A DNA stretch of 64,000 nt from Ascoidea asiatica (lineage: Eukaryota; Ascomycota; Saccharomycetes; Ascoideales; Ascoideaceae), in the NCBI GenBank assembly GCA_001600695.1, contig BCKQ01000001.1, positions 734,432 to 798,431 on the forward strand, in the 5' to 3' direction. Positions within the stretch are counted from its first letter, which is position 1. Every line of letters begins with the position of its first letter. Of the stretch, positions 48,143-59,375 are shown piece by piece. The position numbers and the translations under genes are program-made. A model generated the notes under the pieces. That model was not told the DNA's origin. It did not search any database and saw only the letters and a program-made list of their open reading frames with translations.

Positions 48143-49066
48143 TTATTTTTTTTTTTTTTTGTTAGCTTTTAAAAGCTTAATTAATAAATTTTTAATTTCT
48201 TCATCATCTAAAATTATATAATTTTTTGAATTAACCCATCCAAAAGTATCGTGATCGTACATCCAATATAAGTAAAGACCATCTTCTATATAGAAAATCA
48301 GATTTTGTAGCTAATTATAGGAACAATCTTAACATTTTGAAAATAATTTCATTGGTTAGTAAGTTTAATGTTAAATTAATTTTAAATATAACAAATTGAT
48401 AAAAAACTGATAAAAAAAAACATGACATACCATAGCAGGCCAAGGAGTATACCCTTTAATTGTTACATATACTCTAGTACCGATAGGTAAATCATAATTT
48501 GAATTATATCAATAATTCAATTTTCTATTCTTGAAATCTTCAATATTTTGATTGATCTTTGAAATTGAGAGAATTTTATTTTCATAATTGTCATTTTTAT
48601 GTTTTATACCATTTTCATTTGATTCTTTATCATTATTTGATTCTTTATCATTATCTGTAGTTTGCTTATTCGAACTTGAACTTGAACTTGCACTTGAGTT
48701 TGAATTTGAATTTGAATTTGAATTTGAAATTTTTTGATTTTTGATTATTGTGTTCATAGAATTAGTAATGGTTTTAATTTGATCTTTTAAATTATTACAA
48801 TCCTCTGTGATCAAGTCTAATTTTTGATCAATATTTTTGAATTGATCTACAATATAATTAATAGTATCTTTATTATCAATTTGTTTTGAATTTGAATTGT
48901 TATTTGCTTCAATTTTCTTTATAACCTTACGAATAAGTGATTTCTGTTTTCTTTCTTTTCTTTCTTTTTTTTTCCTTTTAAGAGTTTTTAATTCTACCAA
49001 ACTTTCATTTGATGGTTTTTCTTCTTCAACTATTGATTTTAGATTTAAATTAGATATATATATATA
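48143..49066 (-). CDS. PWWP-domain protein, spliced, with an in-frame TGA; 5' end unresolved
   Basis: The last exon is 48310-48143 and the preceding exon ends at 48431. Joined, they give a clear PWWP fold: PIGTRVYVTIKGYTPWPAM, then the intron, then FYIEDGLYLYW and FGWVNSKNYIIL. PWWP modules read methylated histone H3 on chromatin (yeast Ioc4 and Pdp3 are examples). Upstream in the same frame, to 49066, lies a Lys-rich segment (LKRKKKERKERKQK), a coiled coil (QFKNIDQKLDLITEDCNN) and a Ser/Asn linker. A TGA at 48511-48509 separates linker and PWWP in that frame, no AG exists to splice around it, and there is no ATG in frame before the upstream stop at 49069-49067. An ATG at 49077 is one frame off, across a TA microsatellite. 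It could be a recent pseudogene, a sequencing error or stop readthrough; the intact splice signals favour function. Confidence 0.65.
48311..48430 (-). other. Intron in PWWP gene, 120 nt
   Basis: The donor is GTATGT at 48430 (after GCTATG), the branch point TACTAAC is at 48361-48355 and the acceptor is AATTAG ending at 48311. Phase 0; splicing restores the PWWP domain. Confidence 0.9.
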
Positions 49067-49437
49067 TCAGATGGCATTTTTATTTGAAATTTATAGTTTA
49101 ATGATAATTTGTTTTTAGACTTACAGTTAATTGATTGTTGAAATTGAGGCAAATTTTAATAATTCATCCTAAATTCATCCTCTCATTTAATATAAGGTTT
49201 AGTCAACCAAAATTCTATTTTATTATCTCCTAAAGCGAACGGTGTCAGGTACTCTCGTTATAATATGGAGGCCAACGTAGACAGCCAAGTTACATGGCTG
49301 TCAAGAACACAATTTTAAAGAATATTTGCATTATATAAGTTGGAATAACAAAGAATATAACTTAAATATACTATGAAGTGATAAAGTAGAAAATAAACTA
49401 AATTGAATTGATAAATAAAGATTCATCAGAAAATTCA

Positions 49438-50273
49438 TCAAAGTTCTTTATGTTCTTTCATTTTCAATTCTTTTAATTTCATATCCTGTTGCAACTCTTG
49501 ATTCCTTCTTGACATTTGCCCAGCTACTTGTGACAAAAGCCCATAACAAGTTGAACCAAGATAAGAAGCAATGCCAAAAACAGGAGAAAAAACAGTTCCT
49601 TGGACCACTTCCACAGGCTCTCCTTTCAATCTCTTGGTTCCAACTTCCTGGAGATGTTTTTCCACCATCAATACGTTTCGCGAGTTGGCTCTGAAGCCCA
49701 CGTCGATCATGTCACCCACCAAAGGCACTAGGCCAATGGCAAAGTCTGCAGCAATGTTCCACAAAAACCACAGCTGCACTTTGTACGGCAAGCCATGCTC
49801 CAGCCTCACTGCCTGCCGGAAGAGCATCAACGACAGCACGACGTTCAACAAATCACCCACGAGAGGCACAAGCCCCACAATACTGGCCCAGCCCACTCTC
49901 CATCCACAGAACGTGAACATTAAATCAAGGCGGTGAGCTCGTCTTTTCATCTTCTTTAGAATTGCTGCATCAGCCTCAGAGATGCCCTGTGGCGGAGGTC
50001 GAAGACGTTTCTTTCTTTTGCCAGCAGCAGCAACGGCAGAGCCACCACCAGCAATTCCAGTTCCAGTACCAACCTCATACTCTTCATAATATGGGTCTTC
50101 GGTTCCAAACTTGTTCAAACTGGTCTCCTTGAATATCTTTTCATAATGATAATAGTGATAGTAATTATAACAATTATGTTAGTGTCATATTAAGTATCGA
50201 GAGAAATAATCATAGAGGAAATACATACTTTATTGGTAATCTTATTGGTAATAAACTTGAGTAAAAATGACAT
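49438..50273 (-). CDS. DUF4112-family membrane protein, spliced
   Basis: Exon 1 is 50273-50229 (15 codons, MSFLLKFITNKITNK) and exon 2 is 50136-49438, giving 247 aa. The conserved block (about 105-190) has two VGLVPLVGD motifs, each followed by a hydrophobic stretch (NVVLSLMLFRQA, WFLWNIAADFAIG), then DVGFRANSRNVLMVEKHL. This is the DUF4112 pattern of small membrane proteins of unknown function, found in fungi and bacteria. A basic KRKKRLRPPP segment precedes it and a charged tail (LKELKMKEHKEL) ends it. The domain part uses GC-ending codons, including CTG at 49834, 49801 and 49771, quite unlike every neighbour. Those CTG codons sit at conserved hydrophobic positions. Confidence 0.85.
50137..50228 (-). 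other. Intron in DUF4112 gene, 92 nt
   Basis: The donor is GTATGT at 50228, the branch point CACTAAC is at 50184-50178 and the acceptor is GAAAAG ending at 50137. Phase 0; removal joins ITNK to IFKETSLNKFG in frame. Confidence 0.9.
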
Positions 50274-50938
50274 TTTTATTGTATATTGAAATAAAACTAT
50301 TAATTGATTATGCTAGTTATATTAATGTTAAGCAATAATAAAGTAATTGATTATACAATATATTAATTCCACTTAATAATAAATAACCAATAAATAAATA
50401 GAGAATAAAAGATGTGAAAAACAGCAAGATTCACATCCCCTTTTATATTCTATTCTTTTACATATTCAATTCATAGTAACTTTATACATTTCTATTTGCT
50501 TTTCTGATTAAATCTAATATCTGATATTTAATAGTCAAATCTGATTTGAGCAATCGAAGCAATTTATTTATTTCTTAACCTTATTTCTTAACCATTGCAA
50601 GCACTCCGCTTTATTGCTAATTTTATTGCTAATGCTAATGCTAATGCTAATATCAATCCTAATATTAATAGTAATCCTAAATTAATGCCAAAGTCACCTG
50701 ACCTCAATACTTTGATAAGATGAGCTAATGCTATTTTAGTACTAAAATTAATAAATACTAAAATACTAAAATACAAACAAATCTACAATATGACAATTTT
50801 TTAACTAATTAAACTGTAATTTATGATTTATTATAAATGAATATCAAAAGATAAGATACAAAATATAAATGATATAAGATATGATATAAAAAAATATATG
50901 ATAAGATATAAGAAAGTAATTGAATATATTTTTTATAT
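50274..50938. other. Intergenic spacer, DUF4112 promoter and eEF3 3' flank
   Basis: AT-rich DNA with four or more TGCTAA hexamers (50618-50652) and TACTAAAA/ATACTAAAATAC repeats (50735-50772). No gene is visible. Confidence 0.6.
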
Positions 50939-53900
50939 TTAATTAAATTCATCTTCATCTGATGATACATATGCATCACCTAATGCCTTCTTTTTCTTCA
51001 TTCTTTCCTTCTTCTTTTTTCTTAATTCTGCTGATGATAACTTCTTCTTCTTTTTTGCAGCTTTTAATTTATTACCCATTGCATCAAATTTATCTTCTTC
51101 ATCTTCTTTTTTCTCAATTCTTGGTCCAGCACCTTGTCCTTGAACCCAATTATGTCCAGATGGTGTCATTTTACCATCAACAACTGCCCAAACTTCTTCT
51201 GTTAAATTTTTAGTAAATTCTGCAGAATGTGTAATAATTACAACACCTCCACCAAAGGCTTTTATTGCTTTAGATAATGCTCCTAATGAATCACGATCTA
51301 AATAATTAGTTGGTTCATCTAAAACAATAATATGTGGTCTTTGCCATGTACATGCTGCTAAAACTAATTTAACTTTTTGTCCACCTGATAAACCTCTAAG
51401 TCTTGAATGTGAAACTAATTCGGCATCTAATCCCAACATTGCACAATGAGATTCAATTTCTTTTCTTGTTAATGCACGGAATTGTCCTGATGCTAAAGCT
51501 TCTTTCATATCAACTTCTGCAACCATTTTAGCATGAGTTTCCATTAATTCTCCTCTTGGTAACCAAGCATTATCAACTGACATCATTGGTACTTCTCTTT
51601 CATTTTTCATTCCTGGATTTTCAACTAAGAAAAATTCACACTCATATTCATAAGAATTTTTAAATTTTCTTCTGGCAATAATTTCTTTAACACGACGTGG
51701 AGTACCTTCAACTTTAAAGATTTTTTTCATTCCTAAAGTATCATCTTCAGTTATTTGTCTTGCAGCTCTATCCATAGTTTCTCTATCTTCACCAGTTTGG
51801 AAACGCCATTGAATATATTCAGATGGTGTTTTATCTAAATGATTATCAATATGTGCAAAAGCATGTTGTTTAATATATGCAATACGACAATTTTCATGAA
51901 CATAAACTTCACCAGTAGTTGGTAATAATTCACCAGTTAATACATTAACTAATGTAGATTTACCTGCACCATTTGGTCCAATAACGGCAATTCTTGATGA
52001 TAATGAAACTTGGAAATTAATATCTCTAATTTGTGGTTTAGAAGTTCCTGGATATTGAAAACTCATATTTGAAACTTTAACAATTGCTTTTTGTTTGGTT
52101 TTTACACCTTCTAAATATCCTGGTTCTGGGAATTGAAATTCTAAATCTGATGCACCTAATTCATAATATGATTTTGCAGAAGGTACTCTTTTAACAAATT
52201 CTGATAAATTACCTTTATATTTTCTTAATTTAAAGCCTTCATAATGAATAATATATTGACAAATTTTATCTAAAAATCCAGAATCATGTGAAACACAAAT
52301 TGATGTAATACCACAAGTTTCTAAATAATTTTCTAACCATGCAACATTAACTGTATCTAAATGATTAGTTGGTTCATCTAATAATAAAATATCAGCATTT
52401 CTTAAAACAGCTCTTGCTAAAGCTAATTTCATTTTCCATCCACCAGATAATGAATGAATTGACATTTTAATATGTTCATCAGTGAAATTAAATTCTTTTA
52501 ATTTTTTAACAATTTCTTCTTTTGTTCCAAGTGATCCATCACCATAAACAAAATCAACAATTGACATATCATCCATAGATCCATCAATATCATGTTCAAC
52601 ATAAACTGTTCTTAATTCATCTTGAGATGGAAATCCATCAACTTTTCCATCAGCAATTGCTCTCATAAGAGTTGATTTACCTGCACCATTTGGACCACAT
52701 AAACCATATCTTCTACCTCTTTTAAGACGGAATTGAGTATTATTTAATAAAATTTTGGCACCATATGCTAAAGAAAATTCACAATTACATAAATCTTCTC
52801 CATCATCATCTTCATCTTCAAATGATGGTGGTACTGGAATATTATCAATTGCTGCTTTTCTCCATTCTTCAACAATTTCTTTTGATTCAATTTCATGTAA
52901 GAAAATTGTTAAAAATGGTACAATATTTTTAACCCAAGCTTCTGGCTGAATTTCACGTTCATCAATTAAATCACCTGCAATACATGATGCATAATCAATT
53001 GCATCATCAAATCTTGAATCAATTTTTTTACCTTTTAATAATTTCATTAATTCATTTTTAGTAACTTCTTTATCACCTGCATGAGAAATTTCTGGTAATT
53101 TATCATCTTCACCAATATTACCAACTCTTCTTAAAGTTTTTAAAGCTCTTAAAGTAACTTCACGAGCTTCTGGATCTGCAATACCATCAAAATTTTTCTT
53201 TAAAGCTGGTAATAAATCTTCCATAAATGGTGCAACAACTTGTGGATCATCAACTAATTTACACATATTATCAACAATAACTGCAGCTTTACGTTTAATT
53301 GAAGTTTCACGTTCGGCTAAACCTCTTTTAAGTAATGGAACCATAATAGATAAAGTTGCAATTGTAACTTCAGAAACAAAAGTAGTAGCACCTAAAGTAT
53401 GAACAGTTTCTGGAACTAAAGTTGGTTTGGCAATACATTCAATTAATTTTGGTATAAATTTTTCAATATCTTTATTATGAACAGTTTCAGTTGCTTTTGT
53501 CATGGTAGCAGTAGCAGCTCTTTTAACATCGATTTTAGTATCCCACATAGCATCAGATAAAACTGGAACTAATTCAGTCATTCTTAAAGCAATTTGTTGA
53601 TTAGCAACATCAACTAAAGCAGTAATAGCTGAAAGAATTGAAATTTTTTCTTGCCATTTATTTGTTTCACCTAAAGCAGTAGTTAATTTTGGTAAAATAG
53701 ATTTGATGGCAGTTGGAGTAATTGATTTAGAAATTGCTAATAAAGCTGCAGAAGCTACTTTTCTAACATCAACTTTTTTATCACCACATTTTTCACAAAT
53801 TTCTGGAATTAAATCAACTAAATATGGTTCAACAGATGGTGATAAACCACTTTCAGAAGCAATATTAGAAATGGCAACTAAACCATTAATTGAACCATTA

Positions 53901-54085
53901 ACATTTTTTTTATCTTTAATGGTTTTCTTTAATTGCAGAAAGAAAGCAAATGGAATATCATGTTCAATAATAGAACCATTTAAAAATGATGAAACATTTG
54001 CAGCTGCGGTTTCTCTGTTTTCTGGAGTAGCAACTGATAATTTACTGAAAAGTTCAGCAAGGACCTTTTGAGAATCTTCAACCAT
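50939..54085 (-). CDS. YEF3: Translation elongation factor 3 (eEF3)
   Basis: A 1048-aa fungal-specific ribosome ATPase that releases E-site tRNA. HEAT repeats fill residues 1-320 ([29 protein letters not shown]). A four-helix bundle precedes ABC1: [13 protein letters not shown] near 463, [29 protein letters not shown]2 has [14 protein letters not shown] near 700, then the chromodomain-like insertion ([32 protein letters not shown]), [14 protein letters not shown] and [12 protein letters not shown]. The tail is Lys-rich ([20 protein letters not shown]) and acidic at the end. Length is almost that of S. cerevisiae Yef3 (1044). Codon bias is extreme. No intron signal is seen. Confidence 0.99.
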   Translation of the reverse strand: MVEDSQKVLAELFSKLSVATPENRETAAANVSSFLNGSIIEHDIPFAFFLQLKKTIKDKKNVNGSINGLVAISNIASESGLSPSVEPYLVDLIPEICEKCGDKKVDVRKVASAALLAISKSITPTAIKSILPKLTTALGETNKWQEKISILSAITALVDVANQQIALRMTELVPVLSDAMWDTKIDVKRAATATMTKATETVHNKDIEKFIPKLIECIAKPTLVPETVHTLGATTFVSEVTIATLSIMVPLLKRGLAERETSIKRKAAVIVDNMCKLVDDPQVVAPFMEDLLPALKKNFDGIADPEAREVTLRALKTLRRVGNIGEDDKLPEISHAGDKEVTKNELMKLLKGKKIDSRFDDAIDYASCIAGDLIDEREIQPEAWVKNIVPFLTIFLHEIESKEIVEEWRKAAIDNIPVPPSFEDEDDDGEDLCNCEFSLAYGAKILLNNTQFRLKRGRRYGLCGPNGAGKSTLMRAIADGKVDGFPSQDELRTVYVEHDIDGSMDDMSIVDFVYGDGSLGTKEEIVKKLKEFNFTDEHIKMSIHSLSGGWKMKLALARAVLRNADILLLDEPTNHLDTVNVAWLENYLETCGITSICVSHDSGFLDKICQYIIHYEGFKLRKYKGNLSEFVKRVPSAKSYYELGASDLEFQFPEPGYLEGVKTKQKAIVKVSNMSFQYPGTSKPQIRDINFQVSLSSRIAVIGPNGAGKSTLVNVLTGELLPTTGEVYVHENCRIAYIKQHAFAHIDNHLDKTPSEYIQWRFQTGEDRETMDRAARQITEDDTLGMKKIFKVEGTPRRVKEIIARRKFKNSYEYECEFFLVENPGMKNEREVPMMSVDNAWLPRGELMETHAKMVAEVDMKEALASGQFRALTRKEIESHCAMLGLDAELVSHSRLRGLSGGQKVKLVLAACTWQRPHIIVLDEPTNYLDRDSLGALSKAIKAFGGGVVIITHSAEFTKNLTEEVWAVVDGKMTPSGHNWVQGQGAGPRIEKKEDEEDKFDAMGNKLKAAKKKKKLSSAELRKKKKERMKKKKALGDAYVSSDEDEFN

Positions 54086-54321
54086 TTTTATGATATTTTA
54101 ACTGATGGTGTACTATTTTTTAGTATTCTTTTTATTTTTTTACCAGCTCTTAGCAGTACCTTAATAGAAAAAAAATCAAAAAAAAATAGAAATAGATAAG
54201 AACTCAAGTCTTAAAAATGCGTGTTATATAGTTTTACAACATTGCCTCTTCAGAACAAGTATTTTGAAGGTGAAAAAAATTTTTCATCTCAGAAAATTTC
54301 TGGCTTCCAAAACGTGCAGGA

Positions 54322-54450
54322 CACGTGAAGTACGCGGATTAGTAACGCGGAGTTTAAAATAACGCGGATTAAAGAATGTATTTAAATGTTGTATCCGTGT
54401 AGTGGAATGGATCGGAATATAGTCTTGATCAAAAGTAGTATACGGATTTA
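54322..54450. promoter_or_regulatory. eEF3 promoter: CACGTG plus five ACRCGGATTA-like repeats
   Basis: In the 0.5-kb spacer between eEF3 and the coiled-coil gene. CACGTG is at 54322-54327. The repeat copies are ACGCGGATTA at 54332-54341 and 54362-54371, ACGCGGAGTT at 54345-54354, ACACGGATAC on the minus strand at 54391-54400 and TACGGATTTA at 54441-54450. The cluster is 235-365 bp upstream of the eEF3 start. Similar single copies occur in other islands (19942, 20583, 29835, 44190). Confidence 0.55.
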
Positions 54451-54582
54451 CTTTTCAATTCTGCAATTTCTATGTCTTTGATAAGCGAGAAATATATAAA
54501 ATTACTTTATTTAGTAAATAAATGAGAATGTAAATTGGTTTAAAGATGAGCAAATAGATATTAAAAAGCCTTAGCAAAGTAG

Positions 54583-57500
54583 TTACTGATATGTCACATT
54601 GACCCCTCTTTGAGATCGGTTTCTACTGGCAATGGTATTTTGATTATAACTATAGCAACTCTTTGCTGCCAATTTTGAGTCAATTCTATTGCCTAAGGTT
54701 TTTTCTCTTTTATTGATAGGCTTGGAGGTAACAAACTTTGATTGAAGATTCTCCAAATCCTTTTTGATATTATTATATTCGGTCAGTTTCTCGTCATACA
54801 ATTGCTTCATCTTGGTAACTTCATCTTGAAAATAACAACATTTTTCATTATTATTTATATAATCTTCAATCAAAACTCTTATGGCCTGCAAAACATATTT
54901 TCCAATTCTTTCTAACTTGATTATATCATCATTATCATAAAATTTTCTTTGTTTAAGTCCATTCAAGCTAGATTTTACTGCATTGATAGATATATCATCT
55001 AACGTTTCACTTAAAATATTTATAATATTTTCCGATAATCTGATATTACTGTTTTTTGCAATAACAACTGTATTTCTGGTTTCAATCAATTCTTGCTGAC
55101 ACTCTTTATACCCTTGATCAAACATTTCAAGATGTTTCTTGAATGTTTCAATGGTTAAGCTTTTATTAGCTATGTCCTCATTGAGAACTCTATTCCTTTC
55201 TAAAAGAATTTCTTGACGATTACCAAACAAGTCTATTTGTTTCTGTAAACTATCTCTTTCTTCGCAAACCTTATGATTATTGTCTAATAATGATTTTTCT
55301 ATATTATCTTTTTCTAATTCACAATTCTTCAATTGAGTTTTTAAATCTTTGATTGTAATAATATTTGAATCATTTTCATTTGATAATTCTTTAATTTTAA
55401 TTTCATTATCTATAACTAATTTATTACAATCTTCTAGTGTATTAGACATTCCAATTAATTGAGATTTAAATTTGATGTTTTCTTCTTCAATAACTTTTTG
55501 TGAATCTTTCAATTTTACATTTTCTTCTTCACCTTCAAGGACCTTATTTTCAAGTTCATGAATTTTTTCTTGTAATTGTGTAATAAATTTATCTTTTTCA
55601 ATTGATTCTGTAGTAATTTGATCAATTTGAGAACAAGCAATAACAAGTTTGTCTTGGTAATCTTGTGATAACTCTGTTTTTTCTTCAACTTTTAGACTTA
55701 ACTCATTAATTGCAGTTTGATAGTCTGATTCCAAAGATGAAAAGTCTTCAATTTTTTTCTGGAATTCAGATTCCATTTTAGAAGTTGATAACATTTTTTC
55801 ACTAATTTCCTTTAATTTTATAGTAAATTCTTTTAAAAATAATAAACAGTTTTCATCAGTTATATTTTCAACATTTTTAAAAGATTCTTCTGAAAAATAA
55901 ATTGACATTGAAGTCAAATTTTCAAAAATTTCATTCAATATTCTATCTTTACTGTCTAAAGATATTTTAAGTTCATTTAATTCATCATTACAATTTGATA
56001 TTTTATTTCTTAAATTTATATTATCATCCTTTTCTGATTCCAAGGTAGTCATTTCAAATTTTAATTTCGACTCATATCTTATATTTTCATTTAAAACTTT
56101 TTTTAATTCAACAGTAATATTATTTAATTTTTTTTCAAGTTCATGATTTGATTTTTTAATTGCTCTACTATAATTTTCGTAATAATCTAAAAGTTTTAAA
56201 TCTTCACTATGACGATTTTCAAAAGAATTGAATCTAGTTTCAGATTTACAAGCTAATTCTTCAATTAAATTCATTGAATCTTCAAATCGTTCATTTTTAT
56301 CAAAAACAGCAGTTGACAAACTAATTCTTGATAATATTTCAACTATATTATCAAATGTCTTAATAAATGAACCAGTTGTAATTGCTGAATGAGAAGAATT
56401 TGAATCAGGGCTAATTGGTGTAAGCGGTATCGAAGATAAAAATTTATCGATATTTTTATTAGCACTCAATTCAACTGGATTAAAAGATGATAATTTTATT
56501 TCTTTAAGTTCTTGTGTGTCAGTTGTTTTTTCGTGTACGCCAACATCTGGATGAAAATCAAGACTAGACTTTGATGATGTAAAATGATCATGATTTTGAT
56601 TGGATGCTGATGAATCATTTTGAGATTTTTCGATGATTTCTGTATTTAATTTATCATTTGATGAAAAACTACTTTTGAAAACTTTTTCCAGTAAAATTTG
56701 ATTTTGATTTTCAGGAGATTGATCTATTTTATAAACTGAGACAGGCATAGAATTTGAAGTATTTTCTTTATTACTATAGGTACATGAACTATCTGAACTA
56801 TCTGAACTGTTTGAATTACTTAATATATTTAAATTATTTGAATCGGATGATTGAATAGAGTTAGACAAATTATGTGAATTGGTGGAGGGAAAATCAATTG
56901 ATTTACTTGAATTAGTTTTAGAAGTAGTTGTAGTATTATTTCTTGAGATATCGATTGTATTTGTAGATGGGACACCGAATGAATTTGTAATATTCTGTGA
57001 TGGAGAATTCGAAGATAAAGTACTTTGATTATTTAATTCTGAATTTTGATTTATAGTATTCTTTTCTGAGATTTGTTGAGAATTTTGAGTATCTGATGTA
57101 TAAGGAGAATTTGATAAAGAAGAATAAACTAATTGATTTTGAGTTAAACCATCTTTTGAGATTAATTCATCTTGAGATATTGAAGAAATTAGAGATAATT
57201 CTAGATTTGTAGCACTATAATCACTTGAAGGTTCATATTGATCCGAACTTAAAGGTTGTACTATATTATTTGCAGTATTATGGGTATTTGTGATTTGAAA
57301 TTTCGAAAGTTTATTAATCTTTTTAAGTTTATCATTTAAATTATTTTTGCTATTTTTAATATTTTTGGTATGTTTAATAGTTGTATTATTATTATTATTA
57401 TTATTATCAAAATGTCTTGGGAAAAAAGAAAATTTAGAAAAAGAGGATTGTTTATTTTTTAAAATTCCAGATAATTCAGAAGTATTTGAATTGATTGAAT

Positions 57501-57612
57501 TATTGAATGAACTATTAATAGAAATATTAGCTTGATTATTTATTGAATCATTAATAAAATTATCTTTTGAATTGTTATTGATAATGTTATGATTATTATC
57601 ATTGTTATCATT

Positions 57613-57668
<56 letters not shown>

Positions 57669-58200
57669 TATTATTACTATTATTATGATTATTATTATAA
57701 TCATCAGCAATTGGACTTGAGAATCTAACACTTTTAACAGAAGATGCTTTTCCAAAAGAAGAAGGTCTTGTATTATTTATCATTGAAGCAGTTTTTGGTC
57801 TTTGATTGAAATCATTAATTTGAGATTGATTTTTAAATTGGTTAATATGATTATCAAAAGGATCAAAACTCATATTTTCTTCATAACTTACAGAAGAGCC
57901 ACTTGAAACAGGAATTGAAAATTTTTTTTTGATATTATTAGTTTTGTTATCATTATTTACTTGAATTTGTTGTTTTTTGTTTTCAGATTTAATGTTTTTA
58001 TTACAATCATTTTTGTTACTGATATTATTGTTATTATTATTAATATTATTGTTGTTATAGGAAGTTGTTTTATAGAATAAATCATTACCAGCAGAAGTTG
58101 TTCTTGTTATAAATACATATTTTGAATTATTATTTGTAGAATTGATTGGAGAAGTAGAAGAATCTAAAGAACTTGAAGAAGAATCAAACATTTTTTTCAT
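54583..58200 (-). CDS. Unknown 1205-aa coiled-coil protein
   Basis: I do not recognise the family. Residues 1-600 are Ser/Asn-rich and disordered, with islands such as SYEENMSFDPFDNHI and SVKSVRFSSPIADD and a poly-Asn run near 178-198. Residues 610-650 form a helical block (FDNIVEILSRISLSTAVFD). From about 660 to 1165 the protein is an almost continuous coiled coil with heptads (LNELKISLDSKDRIL, ELENKVLEGEEENVKLKD, LYDEKLTEYNNIKKDLENL), and the tail is basic and Ser/Arg-rich (NRSQRGVNVTYQ). This layout is common in spindle-pole, cytoskeletal and tethering proteins. A second Met, three codons in, is an alternative start. A small ORF ends only 7 nt upstream. Confidence 0.8.
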
Positions 58201-58207
58201 AATATAT

Positions 58208-58522
58208 TTATAAAAGAACAGATATTAAATCACAGCCAATACAGCAAAATAAATTTTTTAAATAATTTAGAATTGGTAAAATTAAAATAGCAAAAAAATC
58301 TTTAAATAAATTTAAAGATAATAAAAAAGAAATTAAAATAAAAGATTGAAATAATTGAATAGTATTTGTTGGATCTATATTAATATCAATTAAATTTTTC
58401 TTTTTCTTATCAATGTTATTGTTATAAATATTATTATTAGTATTATTATTATTTTTATTAATATTATGTTGATTAAGAGAAGTAGAAGTAGGAGTAATAG
58501 ATAAAGGAGAATTCATTTCCAA
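58208..58522 (-). CDS. Small hydrophobic ORF ending 7 nt before the coiled-coil gene
   Basis: 104 codons from ATG 58522. The N-terminal half is Ser/Thr/Asn-rich. The C-terminal 50 residues hold two hydrophobic stretches (LFQSFILISFLLSLNLF and FFAILILPILNYL) and a cysteine group (LFCCIGCDL). The stop codon (58210-58208) is 7 nt before the next ATG on the same strand, leaving no room for a 3' end or promoter. It may be a long upstream ORF in the leader of the coiled-coil mRNA, a dicistronic partner, or chance. No splice signals connect the two frames. Confidence 0.4.
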   Translation of the reverse strand: MEMNSPLSITPTSTSLNQHNINKNNNNTNNNIYNNNIDKKKKNLIDINIDPTNTIQLFQSFILISFLLSLNLFKDFFAILILPILNYLKNLFCCIGCDLISVLL

Positions 58523-59375
58523 AATTGAAGTAAGTTTGAAGATATTGAGAGTGGTAAACTTTGGAGATAATAATGAGGTTTATTTGATAAGACAGATCAA
58601 TTCAATGATAATCTAAAGGAAGGGGCCCAAAATAAGTAATAATCTGAAATAATTTTGATGTAACCAAATTGATTGATGGATAATGAATATTTAGAGGTCT
58701 GAAGAAGAGAAATGAAGATTATTCCCTCGATAAACAACCAGAAAGTGAGATTAAATCATTGGAATTGATCTTTATTCAGAAGATTTATTCAGAAGATTGT
58801 GTTAGATTTGTTTCAAACAATAAAGATTTGTTTCTGAATGAATGAAAAAGGTTTATTTCCAGAGCACAAAAAGAAGTTTTGAGGTTAGCATTCGATGGTG
58901 GCATTGGTTGTAAGAGCAAAAGCAGAAGCATTCTTTAATCTCATGGCCCAGCTGAGAGTTTGTCTGAAGTTTCTTCTGATGGTTTTGTGATCAAAAGCAT
59001 TTGCCCTTTGATTTATTTCTTTTGATCTATTTCTTTTCTTCTTTTCTGTTTATATTGTTTATTGTCGATTGTTGATTGTTGATTGTTTATTATTTAATGT
59101 TGTTTTTTGCAGTTCCACAAAAGCGGTCTCATTTTTGGTTCTAGATTCACCGGAAAAAGACGGAACTTGTAGGACCCGGGTAGATATGATCCGCTGGTCA
59201 TCCGAGCTCCGTCGCATTTACCGGGGCTAGAATTAAAATCATAATAAAATAAAGCTTTATTGTAAATGATTAATGAAATTGACTGATATCGATTAAATGA
59301 GATTAGAAGAAATGAAATATAAATGATAAGATGGATTCAGTTTGATTATTTTTAAAGAAATAAATAAATAATAAG
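58523..59375. promoter_or_regulatory. Divergent promoter rich in CGG/CCG triplets
   Basis: The spacer between the minus-strand pair and the Cld1-like gene. A GC-richer patch at 59105-59230 carries many CGG or CCG triplets (ACCGGAAAAAGACGGAAC, GATCCGCTGG, CATCCGAGCTCCGTCG, TTACCGGGGC), the half-sites of fungal zinc-cluster factors. GTGATCAAAA is near 58988. Confidence 0.4.

Noticed and set aside
57540-57755. Long poly-Ile or poly-Leu frames opposite poly-Asn tracts
   Set aside because: They are the antisense or shifted reading of AAT repeats inside real genes.
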